Under the pieces are notes generated by a model, which worked only from the letters and a program-made list of their open reading frames with translations, did not search any database and was not told where the DNA came from. The translations under genes were made by a program, and so were the position numbers. Of a DNA stretch of 64,000 nucleotides, positions 8,380 to 17,944 are shown in pieces. Position 1 is the stretch's first letter. Each line of letters begins with the position of its first letter. The DNA comes from JBIQKZ01 sp044464765. Lineage in GTDB: Bacteria > Pseudomonadota > Gammaproteobacteria > Burkholderiales > Burkholderiaceae_B. The stretch is taken from positions 12,266-76,265 of the forward strand of contig JBIQKZ010000019.1 in assembly GCA_044464765.1 (NCBI GenBank), given 5' to 3'.

Positions 8380-9410
8380 GTGCTGCTGATCGCACAATCT
8401 ATCGAGCCATGCAGGTTGGCCGCTCGGGCGAGCTGGAGCTGGTGGAGCGTCCAACCCCCGTACCGGGCTTGGGGCAGGCCGTGATTGCAATAGAAGCTTG
8501 CGGCATTTGTGGGGCGGATATCTCCGACATTGATAAGGCCGATCGCGCCATGCAACCACCTCGGGTGCCTGGCCATGAGGTGGTCGGGCGCATTGCGGCG
8601 CTGGGTGCTGGCGTGCCTTCAACCTGGAGGCTCGGTCAACGCGTAGGGGTGGGCTGCCTTGGCGGCCACTGCAATGAGTGTATTCAATGTCGGCAAGGCC
8701 ATTTCCAGCTTTGCCTGAACCAGCCGGTCGTTGGTAGCACTTGCGACGGCGGCTACGCTGAAATGATGTTGGTGCGCCATACAGGCTTGGTGGCCATTCC
8801 CGATGAACTGAGTTCAGAGGAGGCTGCGCCGATCCTCTGTGCGGGCATCGCCACCTTTAACGCACTCAGAAAGTGCGGTGCACAGCCCGGTGATCTGGTC
8901 GCCATTTTGGGGATCGGTGGACTGGGACACATGGCGCTGCAGTATGCACGCAAGATGGGGTTCAAAGTTGTGGCTGTGGGGCGCGGGGAAGACATTGCTG
9001 AGGATGCCTTGAACCTGGGGGCGCATGTCTATATCGACGTGAACCGGGATGATGCCGGTGAAGCGCTCAAAGGTCTCGGGGGCGCTGCCGCTATCGTGAC
9101 AACCATCAGCAACGCCGCAGCGGTGTCCAGTGCCCTGGCAGGCCTCGCCCCGCAGGGGCGCCTGGTGGTGCTCGGCGCAGGCAAGGATTCATTATCCATG
9201 CCTACTGGTTTTGTCGTGGGTGGGGAGCGCGGACTACTGGGTTCGATCACCGGCACGCCCTACGAAAATGAGCGGGCGCTGCAGTTCAGCGTGCTGACCG
9301 ATGTGCGTCCGCAGATCGAGCTCATGCCGCTGGAACGCGCCAATGACGCTTACCAACGCATGAAGGCCGGTGACGTCAAGTTTCGCATAGTGTTAACAAT
9401 GAAACACTGA
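8376..9410 (+). CDS. Zinc-dependent alcohol dehydrogenase (MDR family)
   Basis: 344 aa. Catalytic-zinc ligands in CGICGADI (Cys) and PGHEVVG (His-Glu), a complete four-cysteine structural zinc loop (C..GHCNECIQCRQGHFQLC), and the Rossmann motif GIGGLGHMALQ. Closest in pattern to the AdhA/cinnamyl-alcohol dehydrogenase type. Overlaps the flavoprotein stop by 4 nt and precedes DUF2938 by 12 bp, so cupin, flavoprotein, ADH and DUF2938 look like one operon. An oxidase followed by a dehydrogenase suggests successive amine/aldehyde/alcohol conversion; this is inference. Confidence 0.88.
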   Translation: MSAADRTIYRAMQVGRSGELELVERPTPVPGLGQAVIAIEACGICGADISDIDKADRAMQPPRVPGHEVVGRIAALGAGVPSTWRLGQRVGVGCLGGHCNECIQCRQGHFQLCLNQPVVGSTCDGGYAEMMLVRHTGLVAIPDELSSEEAAPILCAGIATFNALRKCGAQPGDLVAILGIGGLGHMALQYARKMGFKVVAVGRGEDIAEDALNLGAHVYIDVNRDDAGEALKGLGGAAAIVTTISNAAAVSSALAGLAPQGRLVVLGAGKDSLSMPTGFVVGGERGLLGSITGTPYENERALQFSVLTDVRPQIELMPLERANDAYQRMKAGDVKFRIVLTMKH

Positions 9411-9422
9411 CACGGACCGAGT

Positions 9423-9920
9423 ATGACAAGTTCAACGCAAGCCATTATTACCGCCGCCATGATCGGGATCGGGGGCACAATCGTTCTTGATATCTACGCG
9501 TTCATCCTGCAGCGGGTCTTTGGTGTGCCAGCGACCAACTGGAAAATGGTTGGCCGCTGGGTCGGACATATGTCTGCCGGCCAGTTCATTCAACGTAATA
9601 TGGAGCAGACGAAGCCTGTAACTGGGGAACATGCGCTTGGCTGGTTTATCCACTATGCCATTGGCATTGCTTACGGTCTGCTGCTCGTGGTGATCTGGGG
9701 GCCAGGCTGGCTACAGAAACCTGGCATTGCGGAACCACTGACCCTGGCACTGCTATTACTCGTTTTACCCTATTTTTTCATGATGCCTGGCATGGGTATG
9801 GGGATGGCAGGATCACGCACGCCCAAACCCAATGTGACTCGGATGAAGAGTGTTATCGGCCACTCGATATTCGGTGGTGGCATGTATCTGACCGCGTGGC
9901 TGATGAAAGCTATCGTCTGA
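9423..9920 (+). CDS. DUF2938 integral membrane protein
   Basis: 165 aa with four predicted membrane segments (around residues 8-26, 74-94, 100-122 and 146-162). The signature-like elements GIGGTIVLDIYAF at the start and MMPGMGMGMAGSRTPKP are those of DUF2938. Function unknown. Last gene of the plus-strand cassette; the MFS gene on the other strand ends 77 bp downstream, so the two operons converge here. Confidence 0.8.
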   Translation: MTSSTQAIITAAMIGIGGTIVLDIYAFILQRVFGVPATNWKMVGRWVGHMSAGQFIQRNMEQTKPVTGEHALGWFIHYAIGIAYGLLLVVIWGPGWLQKPGIAEPLTLALLLLVLPYFFMMPGMGMGMAGSRTPKPNVTRMKSVIGHSIFGGGMYLTAWLMKAIV

Positions 9921-9997
9921 CGAAGGTGAGACGGCGTCGCCACAGCATCCATGATTCGCGCGGCCGTAGAAGATCCAATAAATTGGTGGGTCATCCT

Positions 9998-11584
9998 CTA
10001 CTCCGAAGCAATTGGTGGGATAGAAGAGGAACCCCGCAACGTAATGTTCGGCATGCGCAGTGTGACCAGGAACGCGAGCGCGCAGATGAGCGCCGCCGTA
10101 GCAAACGTGAATCCGAAATTCGATGTCAGTGTTGCTGTGTTTTGTGCTAATTCGCTACCGGAGTACGAGAGCCTGCCATCATGCTGCATGGAATCCCGAG
10201 ATATAGCCAAGCCGGACGCTATTAAGGCACCCGCTAACGTCGATCCACCAGCTCCTCCGATTGAACGTAGAACGAGCAACGCGCCGGTTCCCGCGCCGAC
10301 GTCTTTTGCGGACACTGCATTCTGCGCGCTGATGATAGTGCCGAGGAGGCATACACCTATCCCCGGCGCGGTCACGATCATGGCGGCAATCAATACCCAT
10401 AGCGGCGCATTGAGCGGCAGGGCCGCCAGCAGAACTAGCCCTGTGAAGGTAAGGGCGGTAGCGGCGCGCAACACGCCACGTATCGTGCCGTAGCGTCGTA
10501 CGTATATGCTTCCAAGGACGTTGCCGCCGACGTTTGCTAACAAGAAAGGAGCAACGTACAGGCCGGATTGAGCAGCCGTCGCGCCGCGAACCAGTTGGAA
10601 ATACAGCGGGATAGAGAAAAGGCACAGGAAAAGCAATATCGCCGCGAGTGTGGATACCAAGACGCTGGAAACATAGCTGGAGTTTGCGAAAACGGGTGGT
10701 GGCAGTACGGGATCATGCGCTCGCTTCTCCTGCGCCACCAGGAGGAGCGTTAGCACGCAGCCTAGTCCGAACAGGCCTAAGATATGAAAGGATAGCCATT
10801 CATACTCATGCCCGCCCCATCCCAGTGCCAGCAGAAGACAAGAGATGGCTCCAGTCAGTATCAACATTCCCAGAAGGTCTATGCGGGCGGCGTCCGTTTT
10901 TCCAGAAGGATTCAAACGTTTTAAACCCTTATTGCAGGCCCACATGGCCACGGCGCCAAGAGGCAGGTTTATCCAGAAGATCCATTGCCAAGACCAGTGT
11001 TCCGCGACCAAACCGCCAATGACGGGGCCGCTGACTGACGCGATGGCCCACACGGCAGATAGATATCCCTGGTATCGGCCTCGCTCACGAGGCGGCACCA
11101 CGTCTGCAATGGCTGACTGCGCCAGGGCCATCAGGCCGCCGCCTCCCAGGCCTTGCAGGGCCCGGAACCAGATCAATTGGGGGAGTGTCTGGGCGAGTGC
11201 ACACAATATCGACGTTGCAATGAAGATACTGATGCAAGTCAGAAGCAGACGCCGACGGCCATAGGTATCGGAGAGCTTTCCATAGATAGGCGTGCTGATG
11301 GTCGACGTTAAAAGATAAGCGGCAATGACCCAGGAAAGTTGTTCATAGGTACCGAAATCACTCGCAATCGCGGGCAGGGCGGGGATGACCACCGTTTGAT
11401 CGAGCGCCGCCAAGAGTATGCAAAGAATGACTCCGGCGATCACGCGCATTGCATCGGAGTGCCTAAAAGCACTCTCCGAGTGATCGCCGGCCTTGCCTTG
11501 GATCTGGTGAATGGATCCAGATGACAAAATGGCTCTCCGATGTAGCGAACTGGCCGACGGTCTTTGGTCGGTTCGTGGCTTCAT
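9998..11584 (-). CDS. MFS transporter, DHA2 (14-TMS) drug exporter type
   Basis: 528 aa. The sequence from about residue 45 is a typical DHA2/EmrB-QacA protein: AALDQTVVIPALPAIASDF in TM1 with the acidic residue of motif D1, and the loop 2-3 motif GKLSDTYGRRRLLL. Fourteen hydrophobic segments fit the length. The first 45 residues are polar and unusual; the real start may be the MRVIAGVIL methionine near residue 46. The annotated ATG overlaps the stop of the upstream MFS gene by 4 nt, which supports coupling. Probable proton-driven efflux of a small hydrophobic compound. Confidence 0.85.
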   Translation of the reverse strand: MKPRTDQRPSASSLHRRAILSSGSIHQIQGKAGDHSESAFRHSDAMRVIAGVILCILLAALDQTVVIPALPAIASDFGTYEQLSWVIAAYLLTSTISTPIYGKLSDTYGRRRLLLTCISIFIATSILCALAQTLPQLIWFRALQGLGGGGLMALAQSAIADVVPPRERGRYQGYLSAVWAIASVSGPVIGGLVAEHWSWQWIFWINLPLGAVAMWACNKGLKRLNPSGKTDAARIDLLGMLILTGAISCLLLALGWGGHEYEWLSFHILGLFGLGCVLTLLLVAQEKRAHDPVLPPPVFANSSYVSSVLVSTLAAILLFLCLFSIPLYFQLVRGATAAQSGLYVAPFLLANVGGNVLGSIYVRRYGTIRGVLRAATALTFTGLVLLAALPLNAPLWVLIAAMIVTAPGIGVCLLGTIISAQNAVSAKDVGAGTGALLVLRSIGGAGGSTLAGALIASGLAISRDSMQHDGRLSYSGSELAQNTATLTSNFGFTFATAALICALAFLVTLRMPNITLRGSSSIPPIASE

Positions 11585-12795
11585 TTAGCCAAAGCGGGCG
11601 TTTTCTTGCGGATGGCTAACCCAAGTGCGACAACCGACAGGACAAGGGGAACGAAGGACACCCAGAGGACTGTATCCCAGCCGTAGGCGGACAGCAGCCC
11701 GCCGGACAGGAATGATCCAATTGCCATCAGGCCGAAGACAATGAAGTCGTTGAGTGATTGGACACGCGTTTTCTCCTCAGGCCGATGACACTCCAGCACC
11801 AGAGCAGATGCCCCCAGGAAGCCGAAGTTCCATCCGACGCCAAGCAGGATCAGCGACCACCAGAAGTGCATTATCTCGATGCCGCCTAGTCCAACGGCGG
11901 CAGACAGGCCAATCAAGCCCAGGCCAACAGCCGCGATTCGCCCTGCGCCAAAGCGTGAAATCAGGTTGCCCGTGAAGAAGCTCGGGGCGTACATGGCAAT
12001 CACATGCCATTGCAGGCCCAGATTTGCCGATTCCTGCGAATGGCCGCACATATGCATGGCCAATGGCGCCGCTGTCATCAGGAAGTTCATCAGCATGTAG
12101 GAGACAGCGCCGGCGATCACCGCCGCAATAAAGCGCGGCTGCAGCGCAATCACCTTGAGCGGCCGCCCACCGGCGATTTCCGCCGCTGTCGGAGCGGGCA
12201 GTTGGACGCCGAGCAGGATGAGTGCCGAGATTGCCGCCACGGCCGCCTGCGCCAGATAGGTGGCCGCGAACATGTGGGGCGGCCAGAGATCCATCGTCCC
12301 GCTGACGAGTTGCGGGCCCACGACCCCGGCGGCGACTCCGCCGGCCATCACCAGCGATAGCGCACGGGCCCGTCGCTCAGGCGCTACGCCGTCGGCCGCG
12401 GCGAAGCGAAAGGACAGCACGACGGCGGCATAGACGCCGCCAAAGAACGTGGCCAGGCAGAAAAGCCAGAATCCTTGGATGATGACGGCGATCATGGCCA
12501 GCAAACCGGTGAGCACGCCCGCCCCCGTCCCCAGCAGGAAAGCCGCCCGACGGCCATGGCGTCGCGCGAAAGCGCCCACAGGCAGGGTGCAGGCGGCCAT
12601 GCCCACCACAAAAATGGAAATGGGTAGTGTCGCCAGCATCGCTGTGGGGGCGAGCATGTTGCCCACAATGGACCCAGTGGCATAGACCACTACCGAATTT
12701 GCGCCTGCCAACGCCTGGGCGACGGAGAGCCGCCATATGTTTGCCCGCTGGGTTTTCTCGGGCAGAACGAAAGAAGGATTGCTTATTGAAGTCAT
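11581..12795 (-). CDS. MFS transporter (12-TMS)
   Basis: 404 aa, twelve hydrophobic segments, with the loop 2-3 motif GAFARRHGRRAAFLLG. It resembles the MFS group often annotated next to AraC/LysR regulators in Bordetella-like genomes. Promoter-proximal gene of a two-exporter operon with the DHA2 gene and divergent from the AraC regulator at 12878 across 82 bp, so the regulator probably senses the exported compound or its precursor. The substrate is unknown. Confidence 0.85.
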   Translation of the reverse strand: MTSISNPSFVLPEKTQRANIWRLSVAQALAGANSVVVYATGSIVGNMLAPTAMLATLPISIFVVGMAACTLPVGAFARRHGRRAAFLLGTGAGVLTGLLAMIAVIIQGFWLFCLATFFGGVYAAVVLSFRFAAADGVAPERRARALSLVMAGGVAAGVVGPQLVSGTMDLWPPHMFAATYLAQAAVAAISALILLGVQLPAPTAAEIAGGRPLKVIALQPRFIAAVIAGAVSYMLMNFLMTAAPLAMHMCGHSQESANLGLQWHVIAMYAPSFFTGNLISRFGAGRIAAVGLGLIGLSAAVGLGGIEIMHFWWSLILLGVGWNFGFLGASALVLECHRPEEKTRVQSLNDFIVFGLMAIGSFLSGGLLSAYGWDTVLWVSFVPLVLSVVALGLAIRKKTPALAK

Positions 12796-12822
12796 ATGTT
12801 ATTTCAGCGTATAAACATCATG

Positions 12823-12851
12823 TTGTCTGTCGATAAAATACTCATTACCAT
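12823..12851 (+). promoter_or_regulatory. Candidate sigma70 promoter for the AraC gene
   Basis: TTGTCT (12823-12828), 17-bp spacer, TACCAT (12846-12851), 26 bp before the AraC ATG. Both hexamers are imperfect; support comes only from spacing and placement in the 82-bp divergent region. Confidence 0.35.
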
Positions 12852-12877
12852 AGAATAAATGACAGAAAGTTAAGCCT

Positions 12878-13660
12878 ATGCAATGGATATCTCTTGCCAC
12901 CCCTTCGAATGTGCTGCCTCCGAACCCGATGACGATGCGGGTGCAGTCCATTCCGCCCCGCCATCAATTTGCTGACCATTTTCATCATTGGAATCAGATG
13001 GTCTACGCGATTTCCGGTGTCCTCACCGTTGTTGCGGAAGGGCGTTCTTTTTTGATTTCACCGAATCAGGCTGCGTGGCTGCCAACGGGCAACGTGCACA
13101 GGGTCGGATCGCTTCTTGGTGCGGAGTTCCGAAGCGTATGGGTGCGTGACGACCTTGGCGACAGCCTTTTTTCAGGTGGAGTGGCAGTTTTTGCGGTTTC
13201 TCCGCTGTTGAAGGCACTCATTATTGAAGCGGCAGGGTTTGACGGAAAGCAGGATGCCGACGGTTATGGCGAGCGGGTTTTCCGATTGATTATCGATCAG
13301 TTATGCAGGGCGGATTCCGTTGCCAGTGCGCTTCCATGGCCGGTAAGCGAAGGGCTGGCGAAACTGTGTCAAGAACTCTTTGAAAATCCGGCAGATCCGC
13401 GAGGCATCGAAGAGTGGGGCGCGGCTTTGGGCATGTCGGGCCGCACGCTTGCACGCCGTTTCCATGCCGAAACAGGAAGCTCCCTGCGTTCCTGGCGCCG
13501 CCGCCTCAGGCTGTTCAGGGCTATCGAGCTTCTGGAGAGCGGCATGGGGGTCACCAGAACGGCAATGGAGCTCGGATACCGTTCTGTATCGGCTTTCACG
13601 TATGCGTTCAGAACCGAGATGAAGTGCAGCCCCCGGGTTTATATGCGAGTAACCGATTAG
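12878..13660 (+). CDS. AraC-family transcriptional regulator with cupin sensor domain
   Basis: 260 aa. N-terminal cupin-like sensor (HQFADHFHHWNQMVYAISGVLTVVAEGRSFLISPNQAAWLP, residues about 30-75) and C-terminal double helix-turn-helix, GIEEWGAALGMSGRTLARRFHAETG and then GVTRTAMELGYRSVSAFTYAFRTEMKCSPRVY, which is the AraC signature. Divergent from the two MFS exporters, which are its likely targets. Its end lies 46 bp from the end of ccmI, marking the border between the metabolic cassette and the respiratory island. Confidence 0.88.
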   Translation: MQWISLATPSNVLPPNPMTMRVQSIPPRHQFADHFHHWNQMVYAISGVLTVVAEGRSFLISPNQAAWLPTGNVHRVGSLLGAEFRSVWVRDDLGDSLFSGGVAVFAVSPLLKALIIEAAGFDGKQDADGYGERVFRLIIDQLCRADSVASALPWPVSEGLAKLCQELFENPADPRGIEEWGAALGMSGRTLARRFHAETGSSLRSWRRRLRLFRAIELLESGMGVTRTAMELGYRSVSAFTYAFRTEMKCSPRVYMRVTD

Positions 13661-13706
13661 TTGGGTTGAAAGCGATTTTCAAGCGAGTTCGAAGTATGCT
13701 GAGAGA

Positions 13707-14555
13707 TTATGGAGAGGCGTCATCAATACTCCGACGAGCCATATCAATGCCAGTCAGTACCGCCTGGGCCGCTTCCGAATTAGCCGGGAGCTGTTCCAGT
13801 AATTGTTGCCAGTAGTCAATGGCCGCCTGATAATCGCCACGCTCGAATGCAGCCCTTCCTGCCAAGGTGAGAGCGAATGGTTCGCCGGGGTCGAGGGTAA
13901 GGGCGCGATTGAGTAGTCGCGTGGCTTCCTGGGTAAATCCGCTTGCGCTGCTGCGTGCGATTACTTCGGCATATTCCGCCAGGGAAAGCGGGTCCGTCTG
14001 GATGATGGGAGCAGCGTTGGAAAAAGCATGGGCTGCATCTGCATATCTTCCAAAGTATCGATAAGAGCGGCCCAACATCAGCCAGCCCTCGGGATTGTCC
14101 GGGTTTTCTGTCAGGCGCGCCTCTAGAGACTCCACCATATTCTGCACATCAGCCTGAGTCATTGTGGCAGCATCGGGGGGTGGGGCGGGCAGCGTTGCGG
14201 CCGGGCTGCCAAGGTATGCGTACACCAGCAGGGCGGCCACAGGCAAGACGATGCACACTACCGCAGCTGTTCGTCGGCTGTTATGCGTGTCGATAGGGGG
14301 AGCCGAGCCAGGTATCGCCTCATCCAGAGCGCGGCGCTGCAACTCTTGCTTGGCCACGGCAAAATCGTGACCGGATAGTGTACGGTTTGCGACGTCTTCT
14401 TCCAATTCAGCCAGCTGATCGCGCAAAACCGTTGCGTTGACCGAGTGATGCCCGATCTCATCACCTTGGCCTGGGCCGCGCCAAAGGACGCGGCCGAGCC
14501 ACAATGCCACCGTTGCGCAGAGCAACGACACAATGCCGGCGAAGAGCAAACTCAT
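13707..14555 (-). CDS. ccmI: Cytochrome c biogenesis protein CcmI
   Basis: 282 aa. Two membrane segments (residues about 3-20 and 95-115) enclose a charged leucine-zipper-like loop (LRDQLAELEEDVANRTL), followed by a periplasmic TPR domain (residues about 130-280; NPEGWLMLGRSYRYFGRYADAAHAFSNA). CcmI presents apocytochrome to the CcmF/CcmH ligation complex. Its ATG overlaps the ccmH stop by 4 nt; last gene of the minus-strand ccm operon. Confidence 0.85.
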   Translation of the reverse strand: MSLLFAGIVSLLCATVALWLGRVLWRGPGQGDEIGHHSVNATVLRDQLAELEEDVANRTLSGHDFAVAKQELQRRALDEAIPGSAPPIDTHNSRRTAAVVCIVLPVAALLVYAYLGSPAATLPAPPPDAATMTQADVQNMVESLEARLTENPDNPEGWLMLGRSYRYFGRYADAAHAFSNAAPIIQTDPLSLAEYAEVIARSSASGFTQEATRLLNRALTLDPGEPFALTLAGRAAFERGDYQAAIDYWQQLLEQLPANSEAAQAVLTGIDMARRSIDDASP

Positions 14556-15019
14556 GATGAATTACCTTTTGAATTAGCTTCGCTGGTGCTGCGCTGTAAA
14601 AGGGCGTCTGCCATGTTTTGTTCGTCATCGTCAAGCGGGTTAGGCGCGGCGTTTCTATTTCGGCGCCGCAGTGTCATAGCGAGCACCAGGAGTCCGCCCA
14701 CCATAAGCAGCATGGGCCCTAGCCACAGAAAAAGCGTGGTAGCTTTCAGTGGTGGCCGATAAAGTATGAAGTCGCCATACCTTGCCACTAGGAAGTCCTG
14801 AATCTGAGCGTCTGATCGTCCCGCCTTGATCTGATTACGAATCAGTTCCCGTATGTCCACCGCAAAGTCGGCGCGCGAGGCGGCAACCGATTCGTTCTGG
14901 CACACCAGGCAGCGCAACTCGGTGGCGATATCCAGCATGCGCGCCTCAACCGCGCTGTCGTTGCCCCAGGCGGGCTGGCAAACCAGTGCGCAAAGCAGCA
15001 ACAGCCATATACGCCTCAT
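14552..15019 (-). CDS. ccmH: Cytochrome c biogenesis thiol-disulfide protein CcmH
   Basis: 155 aa. Signal peptide (MRRIWLLLLCALVCQPAWG), then the diagnostic LRCLVCQN motif whose two cysteines reduce the apocytochrome CXXCH disulfide, then one C-terminal membrane anchor (about residues 100-122). The short CcmL-type form; the TPR part is supplied separately by CcmI. Four-nt overlaps with ccmG upstream and ccmI downstream. Confidence 0.92.
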   Translation of the reverse strand: MRRIWLLLLCALVCQPAWGNDSAVEARMLDIATELRCLVCQNESVAASRADFAVDIRELIRNQIKAGRSDAQIQDFLVARYGDFILYRPPLKATTLFLWLGPMLLMVGGLLVLAMTLRRRNRNAAPNPLDDDEQNMADALLQRSTSEANSKGNSS

Positions 15020-15540
15020 TTCTGCAGCTCCCGAACCAGGGGCAGGATGGTGTCGCGTGCATCGCCGAAGCTGACCGCCCCGATATGCTTGTAGCGGATG
15101 ACACCCTGTTTATCGATGACATACGTTTCCGGCACGCCATAAACGCCATAGTCGATACCGACGACGCCTTCGGAATCTGTGATCACTGCTTCATAGGCAT
15201 TGCCATGGCGCTGTAGCCAGGCGATTGCATCATCGGCTATATCCTTGTAGTTCAGGCCGACAATCGACAATCCGTGGGTGGTGGACAAATCGGTAATGAC
15301 GGGGTGCTCTTCAAGGCAGGGCGGGCACCACGATGCCCAGACATTCAGCAGCCACACCTTGCCGTCCATGGATTGCGGCGAGAATGTTTCGTCCGGGGCT
15401 GCCAACTTGGGCAAACTAAAGACGGGCGCCGGTTTGCCGATAAGCGGAGAAGGCACTTCGCTGGGCTTCAACGTCAAGCCGATGGCCAATAAGCCTATCA
15501 GCAACAGTAGTCCGGTCAAAGGCCATAAAAAACGATTCAT
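15016..15540 (-). CDS. ccmG: Periplasmic thioredoxin CcmG/DsbE
   Basis: 174 aa. N-terminal membrane anchor, thioredoxin fold with WASWCPPC active site, and the acidic EE pair right after it (CLEEHP) typical of CcmG; VYGVPETYVIDKQG contains the cis-proline. It passes electrons from DsbD to CcmH/apocytochrome. The DsbD partner is encoded on the same island at 30533. Coupled by 4-nt overlaps to ccmF and ccmH. Confidence 0.92.
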   Translation of the reverse strand: MNRFLWPLTGLLLLIGLLAIGLTLKPSEVPSPLIGKPAPVFSLPKLAAPDETFSPQSMDGKVWLLNVWASWCPPCLEEHPVITDLSTTHGLSIVGLNYKDIADDAIAWLQRHGNAYEAVITDSEGVVGIDYGVYGVPETYVIDKQGVIRYKHIGAVSFGDARDTILPLVRELQK

Positions 15541-17507
15541 GCGCCGGCTCCATGGGCCGCCGTGTCTGTTTGGCGCCGGCGGCGTTTAAGCCGGTAGCGG
15601 CGATCACTGATGGCCAGCAGCCCGCCAAGCGCCATCAAGATACAGCCGATCCAGATCCAGTCGACAAACGGCTTGTAGTAGACCCGCACGCTCCATGACC
15701 CATCGCCCAGAGGTTCGCCCAGGGACACGTACACGTGCCGCAGGCCGTTGGCGTCAATGGCCGCTTCTGTCATCGGCATGTCCGACGAAAAGTAATCGCG
15801 TTTCTCGGGGTGGAGTGTGCGCAGGGTTTTGCCGTTCTTTGAAAGCAGCACGTCACCGATTTCCGCCGCGTAGTTGGGGCCTGTTGCCTTGGCGACCCCG
15901 CGGAACGTCAAGTCATAGCTTCCCGCCTGCACCGTAGCGCCGGGTTCCATGCGCAGGTCTTGTTCGGTTTCATAACCCATGACCAGCGTGACGCCCGTGA
16001 CGAACACGGCGATGCCCATATGGGCCAGATGCATTCCCAGCCAACTGCGCGGCTGCTTCAGCGGACCGCTGCGGGTGGCGCGCACACGTTGCATCACGCC
16101 GATGGCCACCGACGCCGCGATCCAGGCCGCCAGGCCCAGTCCCAGCGCTATCAGCACAGACCACCGCCCCAGCAAGAGCGGTGCGCCGATGCCGACAAAA
16201 AGCGCTATCCACGCGGGATGCAGAAGCTGCTTCGTCAAGGCTGCGAACTTTGCCGATTTCCAGTTGGCTGCGGGCCCTATGGCCATGAGCAGCAGGGCGG
16301 GAACCATCAGCGGCACAAAAATGGCATTGAAGTACGGGGGGCCGACCGAAATCTTGCCCAGGTTGAAGGCGTCGAGCAGCAGCGGATACAGGGTTCCGAG
16401 GGTCACGGCGCCGGCCGCCGCGGCCAGCAGCACATTGTTCACCAGTAAGAGAGACTCGCGCGACACCAATGAGAATTGGCCCCCTGTGCTTACCTTGGGG
16501 GCTCGCAAGGCAAAGAGCATTAATGATGCGCCCACCACGACAGCGAAAAGGATGAGCAGGAACACGCCTCGCCGGGGATCGGTGGCAAAAGCATGCACGG
16601 ACGTCAGCACACCCGAGCGCACCAGAAAGGCCCCCAACAGGGAAAACGAGAACGTGCTGATCGCAAGGAGCACCGTCCAGTTCTTGAAACTGCCGCGTTT
16701 TTCCGTCACGGCCAAGGAGTGAATCAGGGCAGTGCCTACGAGCCAGGGGATGAAGGATGAGTTTTCCACCGGATCCCAGAACCACCATCCGCCCCATCCG
16801 AGCTCGTAATAGGCCCACCAGCTACCCAAGGCGATGCCCAGTGTCAGGAACAGCCAGGCGGCCGTGGCCCAGGGTCGGGACCATCGCGCCCAGGCAGAAT
16901 CCAGCTGCCCGGCCAGCAAGGCGGCCACGGCAAATGCGAAAGCCACCGAGAACCCGACATACCCCATATACAGCAGTGGTGGATGAAGTATCAGGCCGAT
17001 ATCCTGCAGTAGCGGATTCAAGTCCATCCCCTCCATGGCGGGAGGCATAAGCCGCTCGAACGGATTGGAGGTTGCCAGTACAAACAGCAGGAACCCGGCG
17101 GTGACCAAGCCCAGCACGCCCAGTACGCGCGCCACCATGGCCTCGGGCAGTTGCCTTGAAAAAAAGCTTACAGCACAGGCCCATCCGGTTTGCATCAGCA
17201 GCCACAACAGCAGCGAGCCTTCGTGGCCGCCCCATGTCGCGGCGATTCGATAGAACCAGGGCAGTTGGGAGTTGGAGTTCTGCGCCACGTAGAGAACTGA
17301 AAAGTCGTTGGCGAAGAACGACCCGCCGAGCGCAATGAAGCTGATGGCCACCAATAGAAGCTGAGCGCGCGTGGCGGGACGCGCGAAGGCGATCCAGGCG
17401 GCATTGCCACGCGAGGCGCCCGCAAGGGCCAGGCTGGCCTGCGCCAGCGCCACGAATAGTGCAAGGATTAGTGAGAAATGTCCGATCTCGGGAAGCATGG
17501 CGATCAT
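15537..17507 (-). CDS. ccmF: Haem lyase component CcmF
   Basis: 656 aa, about fifteen membrane segments. Contains the WWD haem-handling motif GGWWFWDPVENSSFIPWL and the conserved opening MLPEIGHFSLILAL. CcmF with CcmH/CcmI attaches haem to apocytochrome c. The length is normal. The methionine at codon 4 (17498) is an alternative start; 17507 gives a 4-nt overlap with ccmE like all other junctions in this operon. Confidence 0.93.
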   Translation of the reverse strand: MIAMLPEIGHFSLILALFVALAQASLALAGASRGNAAWIAFARPATRAQLLLVAISFIALGGSFFANDFSVLYVAQNSNSQLPWFYRIAATWGGHEGSLLLWLLMQTGWACAVSFFSRQLPEAMVARVLGVLGLVTAGFLLFVLATSNPFERLMPPAMEGMDLNPLLQDIGLILHPPLLYMGYVGFSVAFAFAVAALLAGQLDSAWARWSRPWATAAWLFLTLGIALGSWWAYYELGWGGWWFWDPVENSSFIPWLVGTALIHSLAVTEKRGSFKNWTVLLAISTFSFSLLGAFLVRSGVLTSVHAFATDPRRGVFLLILFAVVVGASLMLFALRAPKVSTGGQFSLVSRESLLLVNNVLLAAAAGAVTLGTLYPLLLDAFNLGKISVGPPYFNAIFVPLMVPALLLMAIGPAANWKSAKFAALTKQLLHPAWIALFVGIGAPLLLGRWSVLIALGLGLAAWIAASVAIGVMQRVRATRSGPLKQPRSWLGMHLAHMGIAVFVTGVTLVMGYETEQDLRMEPGATVQAGSYDLTFRGVAKATGPNYAAEIGDVLLSKNGKTLRTLHPEKRDYFSSDMPMTEAAIDANGLRHVYVSLGEPLGDGSWSVRVYYKPFVDWIWIGCILMALGGLLAISDRRYRLKRRRRQTDTAAHGAGA

Positions 17508-17944
17508 AGCCTCCCTGCATTGGTGGCTTTCTCGGCTTCGTTCAAGGCGTGCTGGGCTTCGGGAGGCATGTAGTTTTCATCGTGCTTTGCCAGTACCTCC
17601 TGGGCCAGAAACCGGCCGCCTGACTCAAGCCTGCCTTGTGCCACTACGCCCTTGCCTTCGCTGAATAGGTCAGGGAGTATGCCCGTGTAGCTGACGGGTA
17701 CCGTCTTGGCGTTGTCGGTCACGACGAACTGCACTGTCAGGCCGTCACGTCGTACGCTGCCCGCTTGCACGATCCCCCCGACGCGGAAGAGGCGTTCCTG
17801 AGGAGCCTCGCCCGCATTGACCTGCGTAGGAGTAAAGAAGAACACAAGATTATTCTGGAATGCATTGAGGACGAGCGCCGTCGCAATGGCGATGGCGGCC
17901 AGCCCGCCTCCAATAAGTAGGATGCGTTGATGGCGCTTCTTCAT
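17504..17944 (-). CDS. ccmE: Haem chaperone CcmE
   Basis: 146 aa. One N-terminal membrane segment, then a beta-barrel domain with the haem-binding histidine in the motif HDENYMPPE near residue 121. CcmE takes haem from CcmC and delivers it to CcmF. 4-nt overlaps with ccmD and ccmF. Confidence 0.92.
   Translation of the reverse strand: MKKRHQRILLIGGGLAAIAIATALVLNAFQNNLVFFFTPTQVNAGEAPQERLFRVGGIVQAGSVRRDGLTVQFVVTDNAKTVPVSYTGILPDLFSEGKGVVAQGRLESGGRFLAQEVLAKHDENYMPPEAQHALNEAEKATNAGRL

Noticed and set aside
9774..9781. TTTTTCAT matching the Tn4371 integration target
   Set aside because: It lies inside the DUF2938 coding sequence in the middle of the cargo, so it is chance.
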